In this document: positions 55,589-63,605 of the stretch, one piece after another | Layout: each line of letters starts with the position of its first letter | Position numbering within the stretch: the stretch's first letter is position 1 | Assembly: GCF_017315985.1 (NCBI RefSeq) | Contig: NZ_JAFLVR010000072.1 | Location: 1-64,000 of the forward strand | Direction of reading: 5' to 3' | Source: Candidatus Enterococcus murrayae | GTDB taxonomy: Bacteria > Bacillota > Bacilli > Lactobacillales > Enterococcaceae | Length of the DNA stretch: 64,000 bases | Notes under the pieces: generated by a model | Databases searched by the model: none | What the model was told of the DNA's origin: nothing | What the model saw: the letters and a program-made list of their open reading frames with translations, nothing else | Program-made: the position numbers and the translations under genes

Positions 55589-56116
55589 TTGAAGTACATA
55601 CCTAATCTATTGACCATTTTTCGCATCTTAGCTTCCCTGTTGATACTCGTCGTCTCTGATCGTTTCTTCTTTCCACTTTATTTCTTTGCAGGAGTGACAG
55701 ATATCCTCGATGGCTGGATCGCTCGAAAAATGAATTGGATGAGCGCTTTTGGCACTTTTTTAGATAGTATCGCTGATTTGATTTTCTTCATCGTCGTCGT
55801 GCTAAAAATAATTTTAACGATCAAATTGCCGGCATTTCTATTGTGGGGCGCACTAGTCATCGTACTGATTCGCTGTCTCACTTATTTAATTGGCGCCCTT
55901 CGCTTCCATCAATTCGCCAGTCTGCATACCTATCTGAACAAATTGACTGGACTATTGCTCTTTTTATCTCCGATTCTTTTGCTCATCATTCCGGTCACTC
56001 CTTTTGGGATCATTCTTTTGATTTGCGGCTGCTTAGCCGCTATCGAAGAATTTTTGATCGTATGGACTACTAAAAAGCTGGATAAAAATGTGCCGACGAT
56101 TTTTCATAAATATTAA
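55589..56116 (+). CDS. CDP-alcohol phosphatidyltransferase family protein
   Basis: Membrane enzyme of 175 residues with about five helices. The signature DG-xx-AR-x8-G-xxx-D-xxx-D is complete in DILDGWIARKMNW...GTFLDSIAD (near residues 38-64). Such enzymes move a phosphatidyl group from CDP-diacylglycerol to an alcohol. It resembles PgsA in size, but a dedicated pgsA is usually elsewhere, so the acceptor is undecided. The start is TTG, 7 nt after AGGAG. Confidence 0.87.
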   Translation: MKYIPNLLTIFRILASLLILVVSDRFFFPLYFFAGVTDILDGWIARKMNWMSAFGTFLDSIADLIFFIVVVLKIILTIKLPAFLLWGALVIVLIRCLTYLIGALRFHQFASLHTYLNKLTGLLLFLSPILLLIIPVTPFGIILLICGCLAAIEEFLIVWTTKKLDKNVPTIFHKY

Positions 56117-56211
56117 ACTGTCTCATTGCATGATACTTTTCTACTGGGTAAACTAGTCATAGGACTTACGCGCGTAATGACTACTAATTGGACTGTTAGG
56201 AGGTGGCCCTC

Positions 56212-56688
56212 ATGGCAAATGAGGATCAAAAGGATTTCAATGCAATGCTGAATGAAGATAAAGGAATGCCGAAGATGCAGATTGTCACCGATGAGGCGAC
56301 GATCAAACGCTATGGCGGAACAAAGATGTACTTCGCACCCCCATTGGATTATGATGCGCTTATGAAAAGGATCCCTTATGGCAAAATCATTACTACCAGT
56401 GCGATCAGAGACTTTCTAGCCAAACAAAACGGCGGTGACTTCACCGAGCCAATTACAGCAGGTGCTTTTATCTCGATCGCTGCTTGGGCAAGTGAACAGC
56501 GTGACACAGACCCCACACCTTATTGGCGAACATTAAAAGCAAAAGGAGAGCTCCAGCCGAAGTTTCCCGGCGGTGTGGAGGCGCAAATCGAAAAGCTTGA
56601 AGCTGAAGGGCATACGATCATTCGCCGTGGCAGAAAAAATTTCCGTTATTATGTTGAAAATTACGAAGAATCAATGTATGAGTTATAG
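56212..56688 (+). CDS. MGMT-like (alkyltransferase-like) protein lacking the catalytic Cys
   Basis: Protein of about 158 residues. The MGMT DNA-binding helix-turn-helix is recognisable as RIPYGKIITTSAIRDFLA, and the segment TDPTPYWRTLKAKGELQP with LEAEGH occupies the position where MGMT has PCHRV and the G/LEAEG tail. The reactive Cys is replaced, so it cannot transfer alkyl groups and is more like an ATL protein, which flags damage for repair. ATG at 56212 follows AGGAGG; GTG at 56203 overlaps the site. Function is inferred from fold only. Confidence 0.75.
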   Translation: MANEDQKDFNAMLNEDKGMPKMQIVTDEATIKRYGGTKMYFAPPLDYDALMKRIPYGKIITTSAIRDFLAKQNGGDFTEPITAGAFISIAAWASEQRDTDPTPYWRTLKAKGELQPKFPGGVEAQIEKLEAEGHTIIRRGRKNFRYYVENYEESMYEL

Positions 56689-56718
56689 CCGTTTTCTTTA
56701 CGAAGACGGTTTTTTTAT
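56689..56718 (+). terminator. Terminator of the MGMT-like gene
   Basis: CCGTTTTC and GAAGACGG form an 8-bp stem (one G-U) followed by TTTTTTT. Confidence 0.82.
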
Positions 56719-56942
56719 TGTATTTTTTTGCTCAATTTATTTGCACTTTTCTGGTAATTCAAGTCATGAAAGGCTTTTCCTTGATTCACTCTACAGTGCA
56801 TATTTTTATTATATATTTTCCTACTGAGATTCGATAAAATGGTTGATAGGATAGGATTTTTGCGGGATATCCTTTTTATTTAAAGGCTTTAATGAGCTTC
56901 CAGAAAACATTCTATTTTTCAATTTCAAACAGGAGGAAAACG

Positions 56943-58130
56943 ATGGAGATTAGTGAACATACGCTCGCAGATTATCTGCTTCAACGAACCACCCTTTTCA
57001 ATAAAACTAGTCCCCTCATCGTGACGGCTCTTTCCAACGAAAAGGACAAATACGTTGATGGCTATTTGAATTATCTTTATATCCTCAAACAAGGCAATAA
57101 AAAATACATTACGAAGCATTCAAAAACGACCGTCTCCAGCGGTATCGCACTAGCTCCGATCGATCCAAAACGGAATTATTTGGAGTACATGACCTATCAG
57201 CTGCGAGCCGGTTTAGCTCCCCAGATGGTTCCTGAAACCTATTTTGCCGATCCCACAGCCCATCTTTTTGTTATGGAGGATCTCTCCTACTTAACGGTCT
57301 TGCGCTTTTCACTTTGCCGCGGTCAGCAATTTCCGCGTTTGGGAAAACAGGTCGGAGAATATCTTGCTCGGACACATTTAGCGACAGCAAAAATGAAACT
57401 ATCCGCCGACTATTGGCATGCGTTAAAAAGCTATTTTCAAAATGGCGACATGCGAATCATTATCACAGATTTCATTTTGAAGCCGCCGCCAAGAAATGCT
57501 GAACCGAAAACAGCCTATGAAGAAGCACTGCTGGATATTCTAGATGCAATTTTAGAAGAGCCTGTCATAAAGCAAGAGTGGGACACCTTGATTGAACGTA
57601 TTTCTACTAAGGACGAGTGCTTGATCCATGGCGATTTTCATTCTTCCAATATTTTTGTTTCGCAGAATTCTTTTAAAGTGATCGATATGGAATACACCAT
57701 GACGGGACCCTTTTCCTACGATATCGGCTATTTCTTAGCCAACATCCTGTCTCAATATGCGGCCTTCAGTATCAAAGGCGATGCTTCCATGTGTGAGTTT
57801 CTATTACAGGTCATTAAGGATACCTATAAAACGTATTTTACTTATTTTTCAGACCATACAGCTGGGGCTCAGAAGGACTGCTTCTTAGAAATTTTACAAG
57901 ATTCGCTGGGCTACTTGGCTATGGCTAATATCAATCGAATCGCCAATTTGGGAGAATTTCCAGATTTTGATTGCTTAGCTAGTCCTGAAGAGACGTTCTT
58001 GGCAAAAGGGCTTTCCATGATGCTGGCACAAGCATTGTTCAAAAAGCGCGGACAGCTCTCAACCACTGAAGCGGCTTGCCAATTGATCCAAACAACCCGA
58101 AATAATTTTTTACAGCAATTAATCCTATAA
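56943..58130 (+). CDS. MtnK-like small-molecule kinase in the pdu locus
   Basis: APH/choline-kinase-fold kinase of about 395 residues. The catalytic loop is LIHGDFHSSNIF and the metal-binding segment is VIDMEYTMTGPFSYDIGYFLAN, which matches 5-methylthioribose kinase (HGDLH and DPEFAFYGPxGFD) better than aminoglycoside kinases. AGGAGG immediately before ATG at 56943 sets the start; the longer frame from 56892 is unlikely. It is followed by pduS and pduT. A sugar such as 5-deoxyribose (from spent adenosylcobalamin or radical-SAM chemistry) or methylthioribose is a reasonable substrate guess. Confidence 0.78.
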   Translation: MEISEHTLADYLLQRTTLFNKTSPLIVTALSNEKDKYVDGYLNYLYILKQGNKKYITKHSKTTVSSGIALAPIDPKRNYLEYMTYQLRAGLAPQMVPETYFADPTAHLFVMEDLSYLTVLRFSLCRGQQFPRLGKQVGEYLARTHLATAKMKLSADYWHALKSYFQNGDMRIIITDFILKPPPRNAEPKTAYEEALLDILDAILEEPVIKQEWDTLIERISTKDECLIHGDFHSSNIFVSQNSFKVIDMEYTMTGPFSYDIGYFLANILSQYAAFSIKGDASMCEFLLQVIKDTYKTYFTYFSDHTAGAQKDCFLEILQDSLGYLAMANINRIANLGEFPDFDCLASPEETFLAKGLSMMLAQALFKKRGQLSTTEAACQLIQTTRNNFLQQLIL

Positions 58131-58174
58131 AAATGTAACCGCTCTTATTTAACTTAAAGAAATGAGGAACGAGT

Positions 58175-59521
58175 ATGCTATTGGAACAAATCACTTCGGC
58201 CGGTATCGTAGGCTGCGGAGGCGCAGGTTTTCCTACTGCAGTCAAATACAATACCGAAGCAGAGTATTTTATTATCAACGCAGCAGAATGCGAACCGCTC
58301 CTGAAAACAGACCACTATGTCATGAATCATTATGCTCATGAGTGCGTTCAGGCCATCGCTGCGGTCGGTCAATTATTAAAAGCCAAGCACCTAGTGATCG
58401 CAACAAAAGGCCATTACACAAAGGAAATCGCGGCCTTGGAAAAAGCGATCCAAGAACAGGGAGCGCCAATCTCTATCTTCAAAATGAAGAACTTTTACCC
58501 AGCAGGTGACGAACAGGTCATGGTTTTTGAGGTTACGGGACGGACGGTTCCGCCGGGAGGGATTCCGATAGAAGTCGGTTGTGTCATCTCCAACATTTCC
58601 ACCATGCTTAATATTTACCAAGCGCAACAAGGAATAAGCGTCACTCATAAACTATTGACCATCACAGGCGCAGTCAAAGAACCGAAAATCTTGGAAGTTC
58701 CGATCGGCACTTCTTTTGATGACTGTTTGGCTTTAGCCGGCGGCGCGACGATCGATGATTTCATGTTTATCAACGGCGGTCCAATGATGGGGAAAACGGG
58801 AACTAAGGAAGATTTTTCTCAACAGGTTGTTACGAAAACGACTTCTGGGATCATTATTATGGAAAAGCGGGACTTTATCTATGAATTGCTAGAAAAAGAG
58901 ATCCCTCAAATGATCAACAAAGCCCGAACCTCCTGTATTCAATGCCGCTTATGTACCGAGCTATGTCCTCGTTATCAAATTGGGCATCCAATTCATCCGC
59001 ACCGCGTGATGAGGCATCTGACAATCACGGATATACCTGACGATATTGATGATGACCCTATTTGGAAGGAAGCACTCCTATGTTGTGAATGCGGCATTTG
59101 TGAAGCGATCGCTTGTCCAATGGATCTGCTGCCGCGTCAGGTCAACATCTATGTGAAGCAGCGCTTAGCAGAAAAAGGGATTCGCTACCAGAAAGATGAT
59201 AAGCCGCTCACTCCAACTTTGATGCGTGAGTATCAACAGGTTCCGCCAGTGAAAATTTTACTGAAGGATGGACTGAAGCAATACGCTGATTTAAAAGTGG
59301 AAGAACTTCATAAGCATGAAGCAAGCAGCGTCAACATTCCACTGAAAATGCATATTGGAGCACCTTGTGAGCCGGCGATTCAAGTTGGCGATCAAGTCAA
59401 GGTTGGCGATTTGATTGGAAGAAAGCCTGAGAAAGCGCTAGGGGCAGATATTCATGCCAGCATTGCCGGCACAGTAACTGCTGTGGCTGAAAGTATTACA
59501 ATTGAAAGAAGGGGCAACTAA
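58175..59521 (+). CDS. pduS: PduS-like cobalamin reductase / RnfC-like electron carrier
   Basis: Microcompartment-associated flavo-iron-sulfur protein of 448 residues. The N-terminus GIVGCGGAGFPTAVKY is the RnfC/NuoF-type nucleotide-binding loop. Two 4Fe-4S sites are visible: CIQCRLCTELCP and CCECGICEAIACP. A C-terminal SLBB/barrel-like segment ends with HASIAGTVTAV. In Salmonella PduS reduces cobalamin and interacts with PduT. The ribosome site is GAGGAAC. The stop TAA overlaps the pduT ATG. Confidence 0.9.
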   Translation: MLLEQITSAGIVGCGGAGFPTAVKYNTEAEYFIINAAECEPLLKTDHYVMNHYAHECVQAIAAVGQLLKAKHLVIATKGHYTKEIAALEKAIQEQGAPISIFKMKNFYPAGDEQVMVFEVTGRTVPPGGIPIEVGCVISNISTMLNIYQAQQGISVTHKLLTITGAVKEPKILEVPIGTSFDDCLALAGGATIDDFMFINGGPMMGKTGTKEDFSQQVVTKTTSGIIIMEKRDFIYELLEKEIPQMINKARTSCIQCRLCTELCPRYQIGHPIHPHRVMRHLTITDIPDDIDDDPIWKEALLCCECGICEAIACPMDLLPRQVNIYVKQRLAEKGIRYQKDDKPLTPTLMREYQQVPPVKILLKDGLKQYADLKVEELHKHEASSVNIPLKMHIGAPCEPAIQVGDQVKVGDLIGRKPEKALGADIHASIAGTVTAVAESITIERRGN

Positions 59522-60078
59522 TGAAAATAATGGATACGATCGGATTTTTAGAATTGAACAGTATCGCTAAGGGAATCGAAGTCGTGGACTACATGCTGAA
59601 AGCCGCAGACGCAACATTGATCATGGCACGAGCAAGCTGCCCTGGAAAATATTACATCATGATCTGCGGCCAGGTTGCGGCGATCGAACGTTCGATGGAA
59701 GTCGGAGCTGAGCTTGGCGGTCGTTATGTAGTAGGTCAGCTATTGATTCCGCGGATTCATCCTGCTGTGATTCAAGCGATCAATATGACCAAAGTTCCTG
59801 AAAACATTCAAGCGGTTGGTGTGCTGGAATATTATTCAGCGACAGGCTCGATCATTGCAGCAGACTTCGCTGTCAAATCAGCGGATGTTGAGCTTCTAGC
59901 TATTCAGCTCGGCACAGGCATCGCTGGAAAATCCTTCGTTACATTGACTGGTGATGTGGCCGCAGTAAAAGCAGCCGTCGAGTCAGGCGCAAACGGCGCC
60001 CAAGATCAGGCGATGCTCATTAACAAGATCGTCTTGTCTAATCCGCGCCCAGAGCTGATAGACAGTCTTCTCCAATAA
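59521..60078 (+). CDS. pduT: PduT-like tandem BMC-domain shell protein
   Basis: Pseudohexameric shell protein of 185 residues with two BMC domains (about 5-90 and 95-180; GFLELNSIAKGIEVVD and GVLEYYSATGSIIAAD begin them). Cys40 in RASCPGKYY corresponds to the pore Cys of PduT that holds a 4Fe-4S cluster. It partners PduS for electron transfer across the shell. TAATG overlap with pduS. It is the last gene of the rightward arm. Confidence 0.92.
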   Translation: MKIMDTIGFLELNSIAKGIEVVDYMLKAADATLIMARASCPGKYYIMICGQVAAIERSMEVGAELGGRYVVGQLLIPRIHPAVIQAINMTKVPENIQAVGVLEYYSATGSIIAADFAVKSADVELLAIQLGTGIAGKSFVTLTGDVAAVKAAVESGANGAQDQAMLINKIVLSNPRPELIDSLLQ

Positions 60079-60080
60079 TA

Positions 60081-60125
60081 AAAAATACCATGGACTCAAA
60101 TTGAATTGAACTCCATGGTATTTTT
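60081..60125. terminator. Bidirectional terminator at the pdu convergence point
   Basis: AAAAATACCATGGA and TCCATGGTATTTTT form a 14-bp stem. It ends the rightward kinase-pduS-pduT operon and the leftward acetate kinase transcript. Confidence 0.88.
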
Positions 60126-60188
60126 CTGCCCTAAATTCTCACCAAAGAGAGCTGGAAGCAAATGTCTCCAGCTCTATCTGTTTATTAA

Positions 60189-61373
60189 TTAGATTAAGTC
60201 AAACGTATCTCTGACGATCATCAATTCTTCATTCGTCTCAACTACTAGTACCTCTACAGAAGATGCCGCCGAACTGATTCGTTTGCTGTTTTGCTGATTT
60301 TGGTTTTGATCGATCTGAATACCAAAGAAAGTTAAATCCTCACAAATCATCTGACGGATTTCTGAAGAATTTTCACCAATTCCCGCAGTAAAAATCAACG
60401 CATCAATCCCATCCAACTCCGCAGCATAAGCCCCGATCGTTTGTTTGACACGACCGGCAAACATGTCCAAAGCTAATTTCGCTCGTTCATTGCCCTTTTC
60501 AGCCTCGCTGATAATATCTCGCGTATCACTGCTGAATTCCGTCACGCCTTTAAACCCGGATTCAGCATTCATCAATTTATCCATATCGCTGGCAGAAAGA
60601 TTTTTTTCATTTTGCAAAAACGGAACAATCGATGGATCTATATCGCCGCATCGCGTCCCCATCATCAAACCTGCCAATGGCGTGAAGCCCATTGATGTGA
60701 TCACTGATTTACCATCTTTGATACCACAAATACTCGCCCCATTTCCCAAATGACAAGAAATGATTTTTAGCGACTCCAATGGTTTTTCGAGATAGCTGGC
60801 TGCTTCTGAAGCGACAAATTGATGGCTAGTCCCGTGAAACCCATAGCGCCGCACGCTATCTTCTTCATAAAAACGATAAGGCAATGGATAAACATAATTC
60901 TTCGCCTCCATCGTTTGGTGAAAAGAGGTATCAAAAACGGCAACTTGCGGACAGTCCGGCAATTCTTTTGCCAACGCTTCGATCCCTACGACGTTTACAG
61001 GATTATGCAAGGGCGCTAATTTGCTTAGATCCTTGATTTTCTTTAGAGCCTCTTGGTCAACCAGGCTGGATGTTTTAAAATCCTCCCCGCCATGAGCAAC
61101 TCGGTGCCCTACGCCAGAAAGCTCATCTAAACTAGTTAAGACACTTCTTTCCAGCAAAAAGTGCAATAGAAAATTGATCGCTTCTTCATGCGTTTTCCCC
61201 TTAACCGATGTTTTGACTTTTGTCTCCTTCATCGAATAGAAAAAAAACATTTCATCTTCTAATCCAATCCGCTCAAATAATCCTTTTATTAACAGCTCTT
61301 CCTCTGGCATCTCGAATAATTGAAACTTCAACGAGGAACTGCCGGCATTGATGGACATGATTTTATTTGCCAT
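60189..61373 (-). CDS. ackA: Acetate/propionate kinase of the pdu locus
   Basis: ASKHA-fold kinase of 394 residues: SINAGSSSLKFQLFE, ISCHLGNGASICGIKDGKS, GFTPLAGLMMGTRCGDID and FTAGIGENSSEIRQ. It makes ATP from acetyl- or propionyl-phosphate. Its position downstream of pduP-pduQ-channel indicates the PduW role of the propionyl-phosphate branch, though it may also be a general acetate kinase. The start follows AAGGGGGAAG. A separate housekeeping ackA may exist outside the window. Confidence 0.93.
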   Translation of the reverse strand: MANKIMSINAGSSSLKFQLFEMPEEELLIKGLFERIGLEDEMFFFYSMKETKVKTSVKGKTHEEAINFLLHFLLERSVLTSLDELSGVGHRVAHGGEDFKTSSLVDQEALKKIKDLSKLAPLHNPVNVVGIEALAKELPDCPQVAVFDTSFHQTMEAKNYVYPLPYRFYEEDSVRRYGFHGTSHQFVASEAASYLEKPLESLKIISCHLGNGASICGIKDGKSVITSMGFTPLAGLMMGTRCGDIDPSIVPFLQNEKNLSASDMDKLMNAESGFKGVTEFSSDTRDIISEAEKGNERAKLALDMFAGRVKQTIGAYAAELDGIDALIFTAGIGENSSEIRQMICEDLTFFGIQIDQNQNQQNSKRISSAASSVEVLVVETNEELMIVRDTFDLI

Positions 61374-61445
61374 ATTCTTCCCCCTTGCTAATAGTGAAAT
61401 TCGGCTTTTTGCCAGTAAGCAGCAGGCGAATTCACCGTAATAAGT

Positions 61446-62162
61446 TTATCCGATTCCTTTTACTAATAAAGTTGCAATGCAGGCACCAATGATTGGTCCA
61501 ACGATTGGAATCCAAGCATAGCCCCAATTCGCATCACCCTTATTTGGAATTGGCATCAACGCATACATCAAACGCGGTCCAAAATCACGACAAGGATTGA
61601 TTGCATAGCCTGTGGTTGATCCTAGAGATAGACCAATACCAATCAAGACAAATACAAGCATCAATGGCTGCAATCCTGGAGGAATATCAGCTGGCATTAA
61701 TTGAATCGCTAATACAAAGAAACAAGTAGCAATGATTTCACTAACTAAGTTTAACGCTGTGTTTGGAATTGCTGGTCCAGTAGCAAAAATTCCAACGCTG
61801 TTTCCTTCTTCCACCGTTGTTTGTTGAAAGTGCGGCCAAAAATGGATCGCAGCAATCAATGCCCCAACAAATGCACCCGCTACTTGAGCGATAATAAATG
61901 GCGCTACTTGTCCCCACTCAAAGGAACCCGCTACGGCAAAACCAATAGTCACCGCTGGATTCAAGTGACCAGGCGAACCAAAATGACCACTGCTCAAAAC
62001 TCCCAGCATAACCGCAACACCCCAGCCCATTGCAATATACAACCAGCTAGCGCCAACACCCTTTGCCAGGGTACCTTTCAAATTGACGGAACAACCGACA
62101 CCTGAACCAAAAAGGATCAGGACAACCGTACCAAAAAATTCACCAAATACAGGACTATTCAT
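61446..62162 (-). CDS. pduF: MIP-family channel (PduF/GlpF-like)
   Basis: Six-helix aquaglyceroporin of about 238 residues. The first pore motif is HLNPAVTIGF; the second reads INPCRDFGPRL, with Cys where NPA is usual. It would admit 1,2-propanediol or glycerol. Two in-frame ATGs (62165, 62162) follow AAGGAGG; the second has the better spacing. It lies between pduQ and ackA, separated from pduQ by a repeat module that forms its leader. Confidence 0.88.
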   Translation of the reverse strand: MNSPVFGEFFGTVVLILFGSGVGCSVNLKGTLAKGVGASWLYIAMGWGVAVMLGVLSSGHFGSPGHLNPAVTIGFAVAGSFEWGQVAPFIIAQVAGAFVGALIAAIHFWPHFQQTTVEEGNSVGIFATGPAIPNTALNLVSEIIATCFFVLAIQLMPADIPPGLQPLMLVFVLIGIGLSLGSTTGYAINPCRDFGPRLMYALMPIPNKGDANWGYAWIPIVGPIIGACIATLLVKGIG

Positions 62163-62173
62163 CATGAGACCTC

Positions 62174-62361
62174 CTTATTCTTTTTAATGTATTTATTTTC
62201 CTTGCAGAAAAATAAGTCTGATTTTCATGCCGTATATCATTCCTCTAAACCGCTCATATTTCAGCTAGTTCATTTTTTATTTTCTCGCTTTTTTACTGAA
62301 TTAATCTGTGAAAAGAGGAACTGACATCCTTATTCTTTTTAATGTATTTATTTTTCCTTGC
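62174..62361. repeat. Dispersed copy of the hisS-array repeat between pduQ and pduF
   Basis: One full 164-bp unit (62174-62337) plus the start of a second (62338-62361). Shared blocks with the hisS modules include AATGTATTTATTTT, CAGAAAAATAAGT, GCCGTATATCATTC and GAACTGACATCCTT. The closing stem is TTCCTCT (62240-62246)/AGAGGAA (62324-62330), different from the hisS copies but still paired. An inner stem TAGTTCA/TGAATTA is also possible. Confidence 0.85.
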
Positions 62362-62372
62362 ATTGATCATTC

Positions 62373-63491
62373 TTATTTAATAATCTTGCGATAAATCTCT
62401 TTAATTTCTTCTTTCGTAAACTGAATTGGATTGGTCTTGAATGTTGTATCATTTAATGCATTGTTTGCGATGGCATCCTCAGCCAGTAATGCAGCATCTT
62501 CTTGAACACCAAAGCTATTCAATTTAATCGGTGCTTTGCACTCAATAGCCAGCTGCTGAACAGCTTGAGACAGATTCGAAACAGCCAAATGATCTGGCAG
62601 GCTTGGTGGGCAAATACCCAATTTACGTGAAATTCTCGCGTAATTCCTTCTTGTCTCTTTATTCTTGCTGTTCGCTTCTATCACATAAGGGAGCAGCATC
62701 GAATTGGCTAACCCATGGGGAACTTTAAAGTTTGCTCCTACCTGGTGGGCAATCGCATGACATACCCCCAGACCAGCAGCATCAAAGGCCAGACCAGCTA
62801 GTGTCGATGCCTCATGCATCTGAACCCGAGCCTCTATTTCCATGCCTTGATTCACACAAGTCGGCAAATACTGAAAGACCAATTCTGTCGCCTTTTCAGC
62901 CAAAGCATTTGTGTAATTTGTTCGATTGACTGAAGCCAATGATTCAATCGCATGAGTCAATACATCCAAACCGCTGAAAGCTGTAACCGATGGCGGGCTG
63001 GACATGACCAAGCTCGCATCTAAAATCGCTTCGTGAGGAATGATTGCCTCATGAAAAATCGGATACTTTATTTTGTTTTGTGTGTCTGTTATAACAGAGG
63101 CGCTTGTTACTTCCGATCCGGTCCCGCTAGTAGTTGGTATAGCAACAAAACGCTTCACCTTATTGCCAGTCGTTCGTTTGTAGAAAAACAGCATTGCTTT
63201 CGCTGTATCGATCGCAGATCCTCCGCCAACGGCGATGACCACTGTCGGCTGAACTCTCGTCATATTTTCGATTCCCTGTACGACAGTCTCGATCGGAGGA
63301 TCTGGGATAATATCAGAAAAAATCTCAACACTGTTTGTCCGCTTCACATAACCTAAAATTCTTTTTAAGCTATCAGACTCAGCCAGATAAGGATCACATA
63401 CAAAACAGAGGGTCTCCTTTTCAAACTGCTGCAGCCGTTCAAGACTGGCAAAGCCAGAATAAATTTCCGGCTTCATCGACCATTTTTTCAA
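62373..63491 (-). CDS. pduQ: Iron-containing alcohol dehydrogenase (PduQ-like 1-propanol dehydrogenase)
   Basis: Group III alcohol dehydrogenase of 372 residues. The NAD loop is AVGGGSAIDTAKA; iron ligands lie in SGLDVLTHAIES, LGVCHAIAHQVG and VPHGLANSM. It reduces propionaldehyde to 1-propanol and regenerates NAD inside the microcompartment. The start is TTG, 9 nt after GGAGG. It directly follows pduP and precedes the repeat and the channel gene. Confidence 0.9.
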   Translation of the reverse strand: MKKWSMKPEIYSGFASLERLQQFEKETLCFVCDPYLAESDSLKRILGYVKRTNSVEIFSDIIPDPPIETVVQGIENMTRVQPTVVIAVGGGSAIDTAKAMLFFYKRTTGNKVKRFVAIPTTSGTGSEVTSASVITDTQNKIKYPIFHEAIIPHEAILDASLVMSSPPSVTAFSGLDVLTHAIESLASVNRTNYTNALAEKATELVFQYLPTCVNQGMEIEARVQMHEASTLAGLAFDAAGLGVCHAIAHQVGANFKVPHGLANSMLLPYVIEANSKNKETRRNYARISRKLGICPPSLPDHLAVSNLSQAVQQLAIECKAPIKLNSFGVQEDAALLAEDAIANNALNDTTFKTNPIQFTKEEIKEIYRKIIK

Positions 63492-63605
63492 ATAGCTTTC
63501 CCTCCTTTCTCCCTAACCAAGAGTAAGTTTTATACTTGATGTATTTCACGCTATCATTTTTGCATTTACTGCCTGCTCAAATGAATAGCTGTCTCTTGCG
63601 AATTC

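Noticed and set aside
56892-56942. Upstream ATG for the MtnK-like kinase
   Set aside because: The added 17 residues are not kinase-like, and the strong AGGAGG lies directly before the ATG at 56943.
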